Shown here: piece after piece, positions 1 to 6,668 of the stretch
Layout of the letters: each line of letters starts with the position of its first letter
Numbering within the stretch: position 1 is the stretch's first letter
Origin: JBHAEP01 sp041855665
GTDB taxonomy: Bacteria; Patescibacteriota; Saccharimonadia; Saccharimonadales; Saccharimonadaceae
Assembly (NCBI GenBank): GCA_041855665.1
Contig: JBHAEP010000059.1
Span: forward strand, 1 to 12,115
Reading direction: 5' to 3'
DNA: 12,115 bases
Notes under the pieces: generated by a model
The model's input: only the letters and a program-made list of their open reading frames with translations
What the model was told of the DNA's origin: nothing
The model's database searches: none
Made by a program: the position numbers and the translations under genes

Positions 1-3000
1 AATTTAGAGGGTGTTTATTATAAGCCGCGTATCGATCATGAGCTGCTTGAGCAATATAATGAGGGGTTGATTGCACTGAGTGCCTGCGCCGGTGGAGAGC
101 TTGGTGAACAATTACGAGACAACAACTACGAAGAGGCGAAAAAAATTGCTAGTTGGTATAAAAGTATTTTTGGCGATCGGTATTATCTAGAACTGCAAGA
201 CCACGGTCACCCTGATTGTCCTTCAAAATGGGATGTTCAGGTAAATATAAATAGTCAACTTGAACAGTTAAGTAAAGAGCTCGATATTGAATGCGTTGTT
301 ACTAGTGATGGTCATTATTTAACTCATGCCGATCAAGATGCGCATGAAATTTTGCTATGTGTGGGAACGGGAGCGTATTTAAGCGATGAGCGCAGGATGA
401 GTTTGAAAGATTTCGAACTTCACGTTACTGACCCGCAAGATATTATTGATAGATGGCAAAAAACCAATCCTCGCGCCGTTGCTAATACGAAAAATATCGC
501 CGATCGATGTAATGTTGAAATTGAACTTGGGCGAATTTTGATTCCAAAGTTCCCAACGCCAAACGGGGAAAGCGAAAAAGAGTACCTAGACCATCTTGTT
601 TATAGCGGTATGGCTAACCGCTATGCTGGTATTAATCTTGATGAAGCTAGAAAGATGGAAAATAGTCAGATTAGGGAGTTGTTGACCGACTCTCAAAAGG
701 AAAGGCTCGACCTTGAGCTTTCGGTTTTGGATAATATGGGATATAATGGATACTTTTTAATTGTCCAAGATTTTATTAACTGGGGAAAGAGTCGTGGTAT
801 TATTTTTGGCCCGGGACGTGGATCGGCTGCCGGTAGTATTATTGCCTATGCGTTATTTATCACAGACCTAGATCCTTTGAAGTATGATTTGCTATTTGAG
901 CGATTTTTAAACCCTGATCGTATTTCGATGCCCGATATTGACGTCGATATTCAAGATACGCGTCGAGATGAAGTCATTCAATACTGCGCCGATAAATACG
1001 GACATGATCGCGTTTCCAATATTGTGACTTTTGGTAAAATGGCGGCACGTGCAGCAGTGCGAGATGTTGCCCGAGTATTAGAGGTGCCTTATGGAGAAAG
1101 TGATAGGCTGGCTAAACTTATTCCGCCACCAAACCAGGGAAGGCATATACCTTTAGCTAAATCTGTTGTTGAAGATGTGGATCTGAAAAAAGAATATGAG
1201 TCAAATCCAACTGCCAAGAAGGTTTACGACTACGCGATTCGACTAGAAGGAACGATTCGCTCTCATGGAGTTCACGCTTGTGGCGTGGTGATTGCTCCAG
1301 ATGATTTGGTAAAATATATACCTCTCGAGCAGGCTCAAAAGGGGGTTGTCACCACCCAATTCCCAATGGGTGAGGTTGAAGAGCTTGGTCTTTTGAAGAT
1401 GGACTTTTTAGGCTTGTCTAACTTGTCTATTATTAATAATACGATGCGTATCATTAAAAAGGTTCATGGTCGTGAAATCGTGCTATCTGATTTACCTCTG
1501 GATGACAAAGAAACCTACGAACTATTTCAGCGTGGTGACACAACAGGTGTGTTCCAGCTTGAATCTGCAGGTATGAAACGATATTTACGTGGTTTGAAGC
1601 CAACAGTCTTTGAGGATATTATTGCGATGGTGGCTCTATATAGGCCTGGTCCGATGCAGTTTATCGATAGTTTTATCCGTAGGAAGCATGGCGAGGAACC
1701 TATTACATATCTTCATCCCGGTATGGAAAATTCATTAAAGAATACCTACGGAATCTTGGTATATCAAGAGCAGTTTATGCAGATTTCTAAAGAGTGGTGT
1801 GGGTTTACAGGAGGCCAGGCCGATACTTTACGTAAAGCTGTTGGTAAAAAGAAAATTGACCTCATGAAGAAGATTAAACCAGAGTTTGTTGAAGGGGCGA
1901 TTAAAGTCGGCGGTGCGACGGCTGAGATTGCTGAAACTTTCTGGGATCAGCTAGAAGAGTTTGCGAACTATTGTTTTAATAAATCACATGCTGCGTGTTA
2001 CGGCTTGATTGCCTACTGGACTGCCTATCTAAAGGCGCATTATCCGGATGCTTTTATGGCTGCTTTGATGACTAGTGATCAGGATGATACTGAGCGTTTG
2101 GCTATTGAAATTAGCGAATGTAAACACATGGGTATCAGCGTTCTAGCTCCAGATGTGAATGAGTCTTTCGTGGAGTTTGCGGTTGTGCCAAATGAGAATA
2201 AAATTCGCTTCGGGATGGCTGCAGTGAAAGGTGTTGGAGTTGGAGCTGTTGAAGAGGTTTTGCGTGCTCGAGAAGAAGGTGAGTTTACTAGCATTGAGGA
2301 TTTTGCTAAAAGGGTGAGCACTAGTAAATTTAATCGCAAGGCATGGGAGTCTTTGATTAAGTCTGGTGCGTTTGATAGTTTCGGTGATCGCTCTGATTTG
2401 CTTTATAATCTCGATAACATTATTGCGTTTGCGCAAAAACTACAAAAAGAGGCGGCTAGTGGTCAGGTTGATATGTTTGGTATGTTAGCAGAAACTACAA
2501 CCGCCGATGTGCAGCCCACTATTTCTATAATGAATGCCCCAAGTAAACACACTGATAAAGAGCGTTTGATGTGGGAGCGTGAACTGATGGGGCTTTATAT
2601 TAGTGCTCATCCACTAGATAATTATGATGCTTATTTTCAGGAGCAGACCGTGCCTTTGGGTAGGGTGAATCCGGATATTGACGGTCAAAAGATAACTATA
2701 GGTGGAATAGTTTCCGCAGTAAGGACCATTATTACAAAATCTGGCACGAAGATGGCTTTTGTGACTGTCGAGGATAAAATGACCGAAGCGGATGTGGTGG
2801 TGTTTCCGAATCTTTTCGAGCAAGTCGGTGCAAAATTGGTGCAAGACGCTGTAATTCGTGTTTCTGGAAAGGTGAATGCTCGAGATCGTGACGGCAATTT
2901 ACGAGATGAAGCTAGCTTGATAGCTGATGAGATTCTGGAAATAACTGATGACGAACTTCGAAACTATGAATCTACTGGTCGAAAAATGGAAGCTCCAAAG

Positions 3001-3363
3001 ATGAGTGCGAAAGTTAAAAAACAACGAATAGCCGCATATAAAGCTAAAAAGACAGGTCAGCCAATTCAAAAAGAAGAGACTGCAAAAAAGAAAGACGCTC
3101 CAGCACCTCCGCCCCCAAAGCCGATTTTGGACATTCCTGAGGTAAAGAAATTGTTTGTGTTGATTCGCGACATTGAAAATCATCAAATTTTGCTTGCAAC
3201 AAAGCAGATATGTTTAAAACACCCTGGTCGAATAGAGGTAATTTTAGTTCTTGGTGAAGATAAAAAGTCTGCGATGCGGATGCCTTTTATGGTTGATGCC
3301 AGTGATGATTTAATTGGAGAATTAGTGAAAAATCTTGGTGAAGATGCTGTTGTTCTGAAGTAA
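1..3363 (+). CDS. dnaE: DNA polymerase III alpha subunit, 5'-truncated by window edge
   Basis: This is the replicative polymerase that extends DNA in the pol III holoenzyme. The frame is open from base 1, where it already encodes typical DnaE sequence (YYKPRIDHELL, then GLIALSACAGGE), so roughly 100-120 N-terminal residues lie outside the window. Numbering from base 1: the end of the PHP domain has LELQDHG and SDGHYL (about residues 102-107) followed by D..AHEILLCVGTG; the palm has GPGRGSAAGS (270-279) and PDIDVD, with the two catalytic Asp at 314 and 316; the third catalytic Asp is 539 in FEDIIA, followed by ALYRPGP. A helix-hairpin-helix region (near FNRKAWESLIKSGAFDSFG) and an OB fold (ITIGGIVSAVRTI) follow. 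After a Lys/Pro-rich linker with PAPPPPKP, a C-terminal segment of about 80 residues ends the protein. It matches DnaE rather than PolC, since no exonuclease domain interrupts the PHP domain. Confidence 0.98.
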   Translation, partial: NLEGVYYKPRIDHELLEQYNEGLIALSACAGGELGEQLRDNNYEEAKKIASWYKSIFGDRYYLELQDHGHPDCPSKWDVQVNINSQLEQLSKELDIECVVTSDGHYLTHADQDAHEILLCVGTGAYLSDERRMSLKDFELHVTDPQDIIDRWQKTNPRAVANTKNIADRCNVEIELGRILIPKFPTPNGESEKEYLDHLVYSGMANRYAGINLDEARKMENSQIRELLTDSQKERLDLELSVLDNMGYNGYFLIVQDFINWGKSRGIIFGPGRGSAAGSIIAYALFITDLDPLKYDLLFERFLNPDRISMPDIDVDIQDTRRDEVIQYCADKYGHDRVSNIVTFGKMAARAAVRDVARVLEVPYGESDRLAKLIPPPNQGRHIPLAKSVVEDVDLKKEYESNPTAKKVYDYAIRLEGTIRSHGVHACGVVIAPDDLVKYIPLEQAQKGVVTTQFPMGEVEELGLLKMDFLGLSNLSIINNTMRIIKKVHGREIVLSDLPLDDKETYELFQRGDTTGVFQLESAGMKRYLRGLKPTVFEDIIAMVALYRPGPMQFIDSFIRRKHGEEPITYLHPGMENSLKNTYGILVYQEQFMQISKEWCGFTGGQADTLRKAVGKKKIDLMKKIKPEFVEGAIKVGGATAEIAETFWDQLEEFANYCFNKSHAACYGLIAYWTAYLKAHYPDAFMAALMTSDQDDTERLAIEISECKHMGISVLAPDVNESFVEFAVVPNENKIRFGMAAVKGVGVGAVEEVLRAREEGEFTSIEDFAKRVSTSKFNRKAWESLIKSGAFDSFGDRSDLLYNLDNIIAFAQKLQKEAASGQVDMFGMLAETTTADVQPTISIMNAPSKHTDKERLMWERELMGLYISAHPLDNYDAYFQEQTVPLGRVNPDIDGQKITIGGIVSAVRTIITKSGTKMAFVTVEDKMTEADVVVFPNLFEQVGAKLVQDAVIRVSGKVNARDRDGNLRDEASLIADEILEITDDELRNYESTGRKMEAPKMSAKVKKQRIAAYKAKKTGQPIQKEETAKKKDAPAPPPPKPILDIPEVKKLFVLIRDIENHQILLATKQICLKHPGRIEVILVLGEDKKSAMRMPFMVDASDDLIGELVKNLGEDAVVLK

Positions 3364-3390
3364 TTTATTTAGTTTCCCATAAAAATGAAG

Positions 3391-3415
3391 AGCCCCGGAA
3401 TTTAATTCCGGGGCT
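3391..3415. terminator. Shared hairpin terminator between dnaE and the convergent redoxin gene
   Basis: A perfect 10-bp inverted repeat, AGCCCCGGAA / TTCCGGGGCT, has a 5-nt loop. It lies 27 bases after the dnaE stop and 10 bases after the stop of the minus-strand gene. On the minus strand the hairpin is followed, after four bases, by ATTTTTA, a usable T-tract. On the plus strand the tract is weaker (GATTTTA, after GTCTGT). It is probably bidirectional and stronger for the minus-strand gene. Confidence 0.8.
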
Positions 3416-3425
3416 GTCTGTGATT

Positions 3426-3773
3426 TTATGCAGCTTCGCTCTTGAGGACCTCAACTACTTCGTTGATCTTGGCTACATTAAGTCCGTACCAGCTATCCTT
3501 GAGGAAGTCGAGGTTATCCTTAGGCTCTTTGGTGCGAGCGTCGGTAAAGATAGAGTCCTCCGAGTCATCAAAGACAACGACAACGGGCTTGGAGAGATAG
3601 GAGAGCTGCTTGCCAATCTTTGCGGCGAAATCATCGCTAGCGACATATTCGTAATCTACATTGGCACGATCAAGATTTCTCTTGGTCTGAAGGCACGCGA
3701 AGCAGGTGCTAGTTTCCTTGCCGTCTGATCGCTTGGTGATTTCGCTTCCGAAAACCACTAGTTTAGTGGCCAT
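3426..3773 (-). CDS. NrdH/glutaredoxin-like CxxC redox protein (115 aa)
   Basis: This is a small cytoplasmic thioredoxin-fold protein. A first strand (KLVVFGS) is followed by a redox motif C24-F-A-C27 and TKRNLDRANVDYEYV, which closely resembles the CxxC-xxTKRxLDxAGIDYE pattern of NrdH redoxins. KPVVVVFDD then gives the cis-proline strand (P63), and WYG (95-97) followed by I103 recalls the WSGFRP...I end of NrdH. NrdH proteins are usually 75-85 residues; this one has extra residues before the CxxC (about 10-22) and an insert of about 23 residues between the cis-Pro strand and the Trp. The family donates electrons to ribonucleotide reductase; that partner is not in the window, so the substrate is unknown. 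I chose ATG 3771-3773; an in-frame GTG nine bases upstream falls inside the Shine-Dalgarno. Codons favour C-ending and AAG forms, suggesting high expression. A general glutaredoxin is the alternative. Confidence 0.72.
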   Translation of the reverse strand: MATKLVVFGSEITKRSDGKETSTCFACLQTKRNLDRANVDYEYVASDDFAAKIGKQLSYLSKPVVVVFDDSEDSIFTDARTKEPKDNLDFLKDSWYGLNVAKINEVVEVLKSEAA

Positions 3774-3777
3774 TTTA

Positions 3778-3788
3778 ATCACATCCTT
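3778..3788 (-). promoter_or_regulatory. Extended Shine-Dalgarno of the redoxin gene
   Basis: On the minus strand the sequence AAGGATGTGAT matches the extended anti-16S complement AAGGAGGTGAT with one mismatch and ends four bases before ATG 3773. This decides the start: the GTG at 3780-3782 lies inside the pairing region and cannot be the initiator at normal spacing. Confidence 0.7.
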
Positions 3789-3833
3789 TTATAGAAATGT
3801 ACTAACTATTTACTAGTTTTTGGTGTTAACCTA

Positions 3834-3870
3834 ACTTGAATTATATTCCGATTTTTGGCGTCATTCAAGT
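3834..3870. repeat. 8-bp inverted repeat spanning the redoxin promoter (operator candidate)
   Basis: ACTTGAAT at 3834-3841 and its exact reverse complement ATTCAAGT at 3863-3870 have centres 29 bp apart. One arm contains the -35 hexamer and the other overlaps the last two bases of the -10 box, so a dimeric protein bound here would block RNA polymerase. The repeat is seen directly; its role as an operator is inference. Confidence 0.45.
3840..3868 (-). promoter_or_regulatory. Sigma-70-type promoter of the redoxin gene
   Basis: On the minus strand TTGAAT (3868-3863) and a perfect TATAAT (3845-3840) are separated by exactly 17 bp. The predicted transcript starts near 3833, giving a 5' leader of about 60 nt ahead of the Shine-Dalgarno. 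Confidence 0.7.
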
Positions 3871-3892
3871 ATATTTAGTGCTTAAATATTGT

Positions 3893-3914
3893 AAAACACG
3901 CTACATATAGTGTG
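3893..3914 (-). terminator. Possible weak terminator of the RNA methyltransferase gene
   Basis: On the minus strand CACACTA-TATG-TAGCGTG forms a short hairpin (two 3-bp blocks around an A.C mismatch) starting five bases after the stop and followed directly by TTTT. It is weak, and some read-through into the redoxin gene is possible. Confidence 0.3.
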
Positions 3915-3919
3915 GAAAA

Positions 3920-4423
3920 TTATCTTAAATAATAAGTGTTTATGTGAAAAACGGCCATTCCAGTAGCCACTGAAACATTAAATGATTCTTTTTGTCCAAA
4001 CATCGGAATCTCAATAAAATCGCTGCATAAATTCATTAATTCTTGACTTATTCCATCAACTTCTTCTCCGAGCAGAAGTGTCATTTTTTGAGGTGGTTTG
4101 AATTTCTGCAATGGTATACTACCAGGTGCTTGCTCGAGCCCCACGAGAGGATTTTTGTAGTCTATATTATTATTAATCCATGATTTTAAATTATCAACTA
4201 TCTCAAACTTGACGATATCTTCCGCTCCAAGGGCTGTTTTGTGGATTTGATTATGAATTTTGTTGGCAATATGAGGCAGGCGCGTGTCATTTTGGTGTTT
4301 TGGTGCAGGAGTGTAGCCGCTGATGATGATTTTTTTAACACCTAAACCTTCGGCGGTTCGAAAAATTGCGCCAACATTGTGTGTTGACCTGATATTGTGT
4401 AGAACTAGAGTTAATTCGGTCAT
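3920..4423 (-). CDS. SpoU/TrmH-family RNA 2'-O-methyltransferase (167 aa)
   Basis: The enzyme would transfer a methyl group from S-adenosylmethionine to a ribose 2'-OH in tRNA or rRNA. The three SPOUT trefoil-knot motifs are visible: motif 1 NIRSTHNVGAIFRTAEG at about residues 10-26, with Arg22 in the position of the catalytic Arg; motif 2 LLLGEEVDGIS in the middle; and motif 3 FGQKESFNVSVATGMAVFH near the C terminus. The length matches the minimal members of the family (such as TrmL), with no N-terminal RNA-binding domain, so it probably acts as a dimer on tRNA; the exact target base cannot be told from sequence. It is divergent from the pilus ATPase gene, with 55 bp between the start codons. 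There is no Shine-Dalgarno, and a -10 box ends six bases before the ATG, so the mRNA is probably leaderless. Confidence 0.9.
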   Translation of the reverse strand: MTELTLVLHNIRSTHNVGAIFRTAEGLGVKKIIISGYTPAPKHQNDTRLPHIANKIHNQIHKTALGAEDIVKFEIVDNLKSWINNNIDYKNPLVGLEQAPGSIPLQKFKPPQKMTLLLGEEVDGISQELMNLCSDFIEIPMFGQKESFNVSVATGMAVFHINTYYLR

Positions 4424-4429
4424 AAAAAT

Positions 4430-4438
4430 ATTGTATCA
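4430..4438 (-). promoter_or_regulatory. Extended -10 promoter of the methyltransferase gene, leaderless type
   Basis: The minus strand reads TG-A-TACAAT (4438-4430), an extended -10 element, with only six bases before the ATG. Transcription would begin at or next to the start codon. I see no good -35 box, as is usual for extended -10 promoters. Confidence 0.6.
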
Positions 4439-4461
4439 TTTTCAAAATGCCTATGCTTTTA

Positions 4462-4470
4462 TGATATAAT
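4462..4470 (+). promoter_or_regulatory. Extended -10 promoter of the pilus ATPase gene, leaderless type
   Basis: TG-A-TATAAT has a perfect -10 hexamer at 4465-4470 and eight bases before ATG 4479. The expected transcription start falls at or within two bases of the ATG, and no Shine-Dalgarno is present. The -35 region is poor. Confidence 0.65.
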
Positions 4471-4478
4471 GTTTATAG

Positions 4479-6101
4479 ATGAATGAAGATCAAATTCAGC
4501 AACGCAGGCGTGACCAAGATGAGCAGTCTACTAAAGACAGGGCTGCTGTTTTAGGATTGCCGTATCTTGATGCTAGGGATTTGGAATCAACTTTGCCTTT
4601 AGTTCGAGATGTTCTTTCTGTTCAGGAAATGTATCAAGGTTTCTGGGTTCCTCTGCTTAAAGGTGATGAAGCTGAGCCATATAGGTTTGGTGTAACTAGC
4701 CAAACTCCGCAGTCTTTGATTAAAAAGACTAGTCAGGAATATGCTGATCGCGGTCTGGGTACGCAATTTTTATTGATCAGTAGCAGTGCTTTTAAGGCGT
4801 TTATGCGTCGTTTTGACCCGCCAAAAGAGGTTGTTTACGATGACATTACTATTGCAAAAGAGGGTGATAGTGAAACAGTCGCTTCGGTGAGTCAAACTTT
4901 AAATCAAGTTAGCACCGATCGAGTTTTTGAGTATTTGATTGAGCAAGCTGACAAGCTTGGTGCTAGCGATATTCATATCGAAAACCAGAAAGATTCTTTG
5001 CGCGTTCGAATGCGTATCCATGGAGTTTTACATATTGTGGCATATTTGGATAGGGAGAGGTATCGTGTCATCATGAGCGCTCTTGCTTCTAGGGCTAATA
5101 TTTCCACTGCTGCTCAGACTCCGCAATCTGGGCATATGCAACAGGATATTACTAATGAGGCTGGAACTCATCTTTTGAATTTGCGTATCGAAACAGTGCC
5201 GACTGTTTATGGTCAAGATGCGGTGATGCGTTTGTTTAACTTTGATGAAAGCTTGCTGAATATTGATCTTTTAGGTCTTGGTGAGCGCGAGCGCGAGCAG
5301 ATCACAGAGGTTATCAGCCATCCGTCTGGTATGGTGATGATGGTTGGTCCGACAGGTAGTGGTAAATCAACCACTCTTTATAGTATTTTGAATTCACTAA
5401 ATACACCTGATAGAAAGATTATTACTCTTGAAGATCCAGTGGAGTTTAGCATGCCAGGACTTACTCAGATTCCGATCGATACGACTAATGGATATAATTT
5501 TGGCGATGGACTGCGATCTGTGCTTCGATTAGACCCAGATGTGGTGATGGTAGGAGAGATTCGCGATCAAGATACCGCCAAAACGGCAATTCAGGCATCG
5601 ATAACAGGGCATTTAGTGCTTTCATCTTTTCATGCGAACTCTACATCGGCAGCCTTTAGTAGGATGATTGATTTGATTGGTGTAAATCCAATTTTCAGTT
5701 CAGCTATTCGACTTGTTATTGCTCAGCGTCTAGTGCGTAAACTTATTCCGGAAACTCGTGAAGCTTATGAGCCAGACGAAGACACCAAGAAGTATATTAG
5801 AAATATTATTAATAATCTGCCGAAAGGTGTGGAGCGACCAGATACTGAGGATATTGTTTTGTATCGTCCAGTTCCAACAGATGACGCGCCATTTGGATAT
5901 GTTGGGCGAATAGCTATTATGGAGCAATTAATTGTAGATGAGCCAATTCAAGCCTTTCTTCGGGGCGAAGTTCAGGATGTTCATGCAGAAACTATTGAAA
6001 AGGTAGCTCGTAAAAACGGCATGGTGACGCTTTTGGAGGCGGGGGTTTTGGCGGCTTTACGCGGTGAGACGACTCTAGAGGAAGTTATGAGGGTTGTATA
6101 A
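4479..6101 (+). CDS. pilB: PilB/GspE-type pilus assembly ATPase (540 aa)
   Basis: This is the hexameric cytoplasmic motor that powers extension of a type IV pilus or a related secretion/competence filament. An N-terminal part of about 110 residues resembles one MshEN-like domain (LGLPYLDARDL...). The secretion-ATPase N2 region follows, with ADKLGASDIHIE and RMRIHGVLH. The motor core has Walker A GPTGSGKST (290-298, Lys296), the Asp box TLEDPVEF, Walker B VVMVGEIRD (355-363, Glu360), and the His box GHLVLSSFHANS. ARLVRKL-type sequence then appears as QRLVRKLIPETREAY. In most PilB/GspE proteins this last region has a four-cysteine zinc site; here there is no cysteine in the whole protein. The C terminus (GRIAIMEQLIVDE..., then GMVTLLEAGVLAALRGETTLEEVMRVV) is intact. 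It stands alone here, without pilC, pilT or pilin genes. PilB is preferred over PilT because of the N-terminal domain and the length. Confidence 0.92.
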   Translation: MNEDQIQQRRRDQDEQSTKDRAAVLGLPYLDARDLESTLPLVRDVLSVQEMYQGFWVPLLKGDEAEPYRFGVTSQTPQSLIKKTSQEYADRGLGTQFLLISSSAFKAFMRRFDPPKEVVYDDITIAKEGDSETVASVSQTLNQVSTDRVFEYLIEQADKLGASDIHIENQKDSLRVRMRIHGVLHIVAYLDRERYRVIMSALASRANISTAAQTPQSGHMQQDITNEAGTHLLNLRIETVPTVYGQDAVMRLFNFDESLLNIDLLGLGEREREQITEVISHPSGMVMMVGPTGSGKSTTLYSILNSLNTPDRKIITLEDPVEFSMPGLTQIPIDTTNGYNFGDGLRSVLRLDPDVVMVGEIRDQDTAKTAIQASITGHLVLSSFHANSTSAAFSRMIDLIGVNPIFSSAIRLVIAQRLVRKLIPETREAYEPDEDTKKYIRNIINNLPKGVERPDTEDIVLYRPVPTDDAPFGYVGRIAIMEQLIVDEPIQAFLRGEVQDVHAETIEKVARKNGMVTLLEAGVLAALRGETTLEEVMRVV

Positions 6102-6122
6102 ACAACTTTTTTGTGCTAGAAT
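6094..6122 (+). promoter_or_regulatory. Promoter of rplS
   Basis: TTGTAT (6094-6099) and TAGAAT (6117-6122) are 17 bp apart, and a TG at 6114-6115 makes the -10 extended. The -35 box overlaps the last codons of the ATPase gene. The leader would be about 35 nt and carries a weak Shine-Dalgarno (GCGAGAGA) before ATG 6166. Confidence 0.65.
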
Positions 6123-6165
6123 AATACATGAATTGTAAGTATAAAATCTAAAAGCGAGAGATAAA

Positions 6166-6597
6166 ATGAGTTTTGCATTAATCCAGAAAGTAAACGACGA
6201 GCAAAAGAAGTTTGACGTTGTTGACGTACGCAGCGGTGACACAGTTCGTGTTTACCAAAAAATTAAAGAAGGTAACAAAGAGCGCGTTCAGATGTTTGAG
6301 GGTGTAGTTATCCGTACTGATAATAAAAAACAGCACACTAGCCGAATTACTGTTCGTAAAATTGCTAGCGGTGTTGGCGTTGAAAAGAGCTTTCTACTAC
6401 ACAGTCCACTAGTCGAAAAAGTAGAAGTTGTGCGTCGCGCTAAAGTTCGCCGTAACTATCTATCATTCCTACGAAATCGTAGCGGTAAGAGCGCTCGCCT
6501 AAAGGCAGTAAGTTTTGACCGAGAATCTGTAAACTCTGTCAAAGAAGCTCCAGCCAAAGAAGAAAAAGCTGAAGAAAAGACTGAAAAAGAAGCTTAG
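6166..6597 (+). CDS. rplS: 50S ribosomal protein L19 (143 aa)
   Basis: L19 sits at the 30S-50S interface of the large subunit. The sequence shows the family core: the FDVVDVRSGDTVRVYQKIKEG start, the QMFEGVVIR strand, TVRKIASGVGVEKSFLLHSPLVEKVEVVRRAKVRRNYLSFLR, and a basic GKSARLK stretch ending at about residue 114, where most L19 proteins end. The remaining 25-30 residues form a charged tail rich in Lys, Glu and Ala, with no predicted fold. Codon choice (AAC, GAC, CGT/CGC) is that of a highly expressed gene. The rplS-rnhB-yraN order is kept in many bacteria, which supports the next call; the usual upstream trmD is replaced here by the pilus ATPase gene. Confidence 0.97.
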   Translation: MSFALIQKVNDEQKKFDVVDVRSGDTVRVYQKIKEGNKERVQMFEGVVIRTDNKKQHTSRITVRKIASGVGVEKSFLLHSPLVEKVEVVRRAKVRRNYLSFLRNRSGKSARLKAVSFDRESVNSVKEAPAKEEKAEEKTEKEA

Positions 6598-6605
6598 TTT
6601 ATGAA

Positions 6606-6639
6606 AATCCGTCACTAAAGAGGTGGCGGATTTATTTTT
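6606..6639 (+). terminator. Rho-independent terminator after rplS
   Basis: AATCCGTCAC (6606-6615) pairs with GTGGCGGATT (6623-6632) as a 10-bp stem with one G.U pair and a 7-nt loop, then a T-rich tail (TTTATTTTT). It begins eight bases after the rplS stop and separates rplS from the downstream gene. Confidence 0.85.
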
Positions 6640-6656
6640 ATGTAGAATTTTTATTA

Positions 6657-6662
6657 TATAAT
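6657..6662 (+). promoter_or_regulatory. -10 box of the RNase HII-YraN gene, leaderless type
   Basis: A perfect TATAAT ends six bases before ATG 6669, and no Shine-Dalgarno is possible in between. No convincing -35 box or TG extension is present, so the promoter call rests on the -10 hexamer and on its location after the rplS terminator. Confidence 0.5.
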
Positions 6663-6668
6663 TAAACC

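Noticed and set aside
67..69. TTG as a start codon for dnaE
   Set aside because: The frame is open from base 1 and encodes conserved DnaE residues before this point, so the gene continues outside the window.
3420..3728. Plus-strand open frame of about 100 codons opposite the redoxin gene
   Set aside because: It overlaps the terminator and lies wholly antisense to a gene with recognisable CxxC and cis-Pro motifs, a promoter and a Shine-Dalgarno. Biased codon use on the minus strand explains the open antisense frame.
5710..5930. Possible frameshift in the pilus ATPase C-terminal region because the zinc cysteines are missing
   Set aside because: The flanking LVRKL and GYVGRIAIMEQL segments stay in frame and the intervening residues align in length with the normal region, so this is substitution rather than a frameshift.
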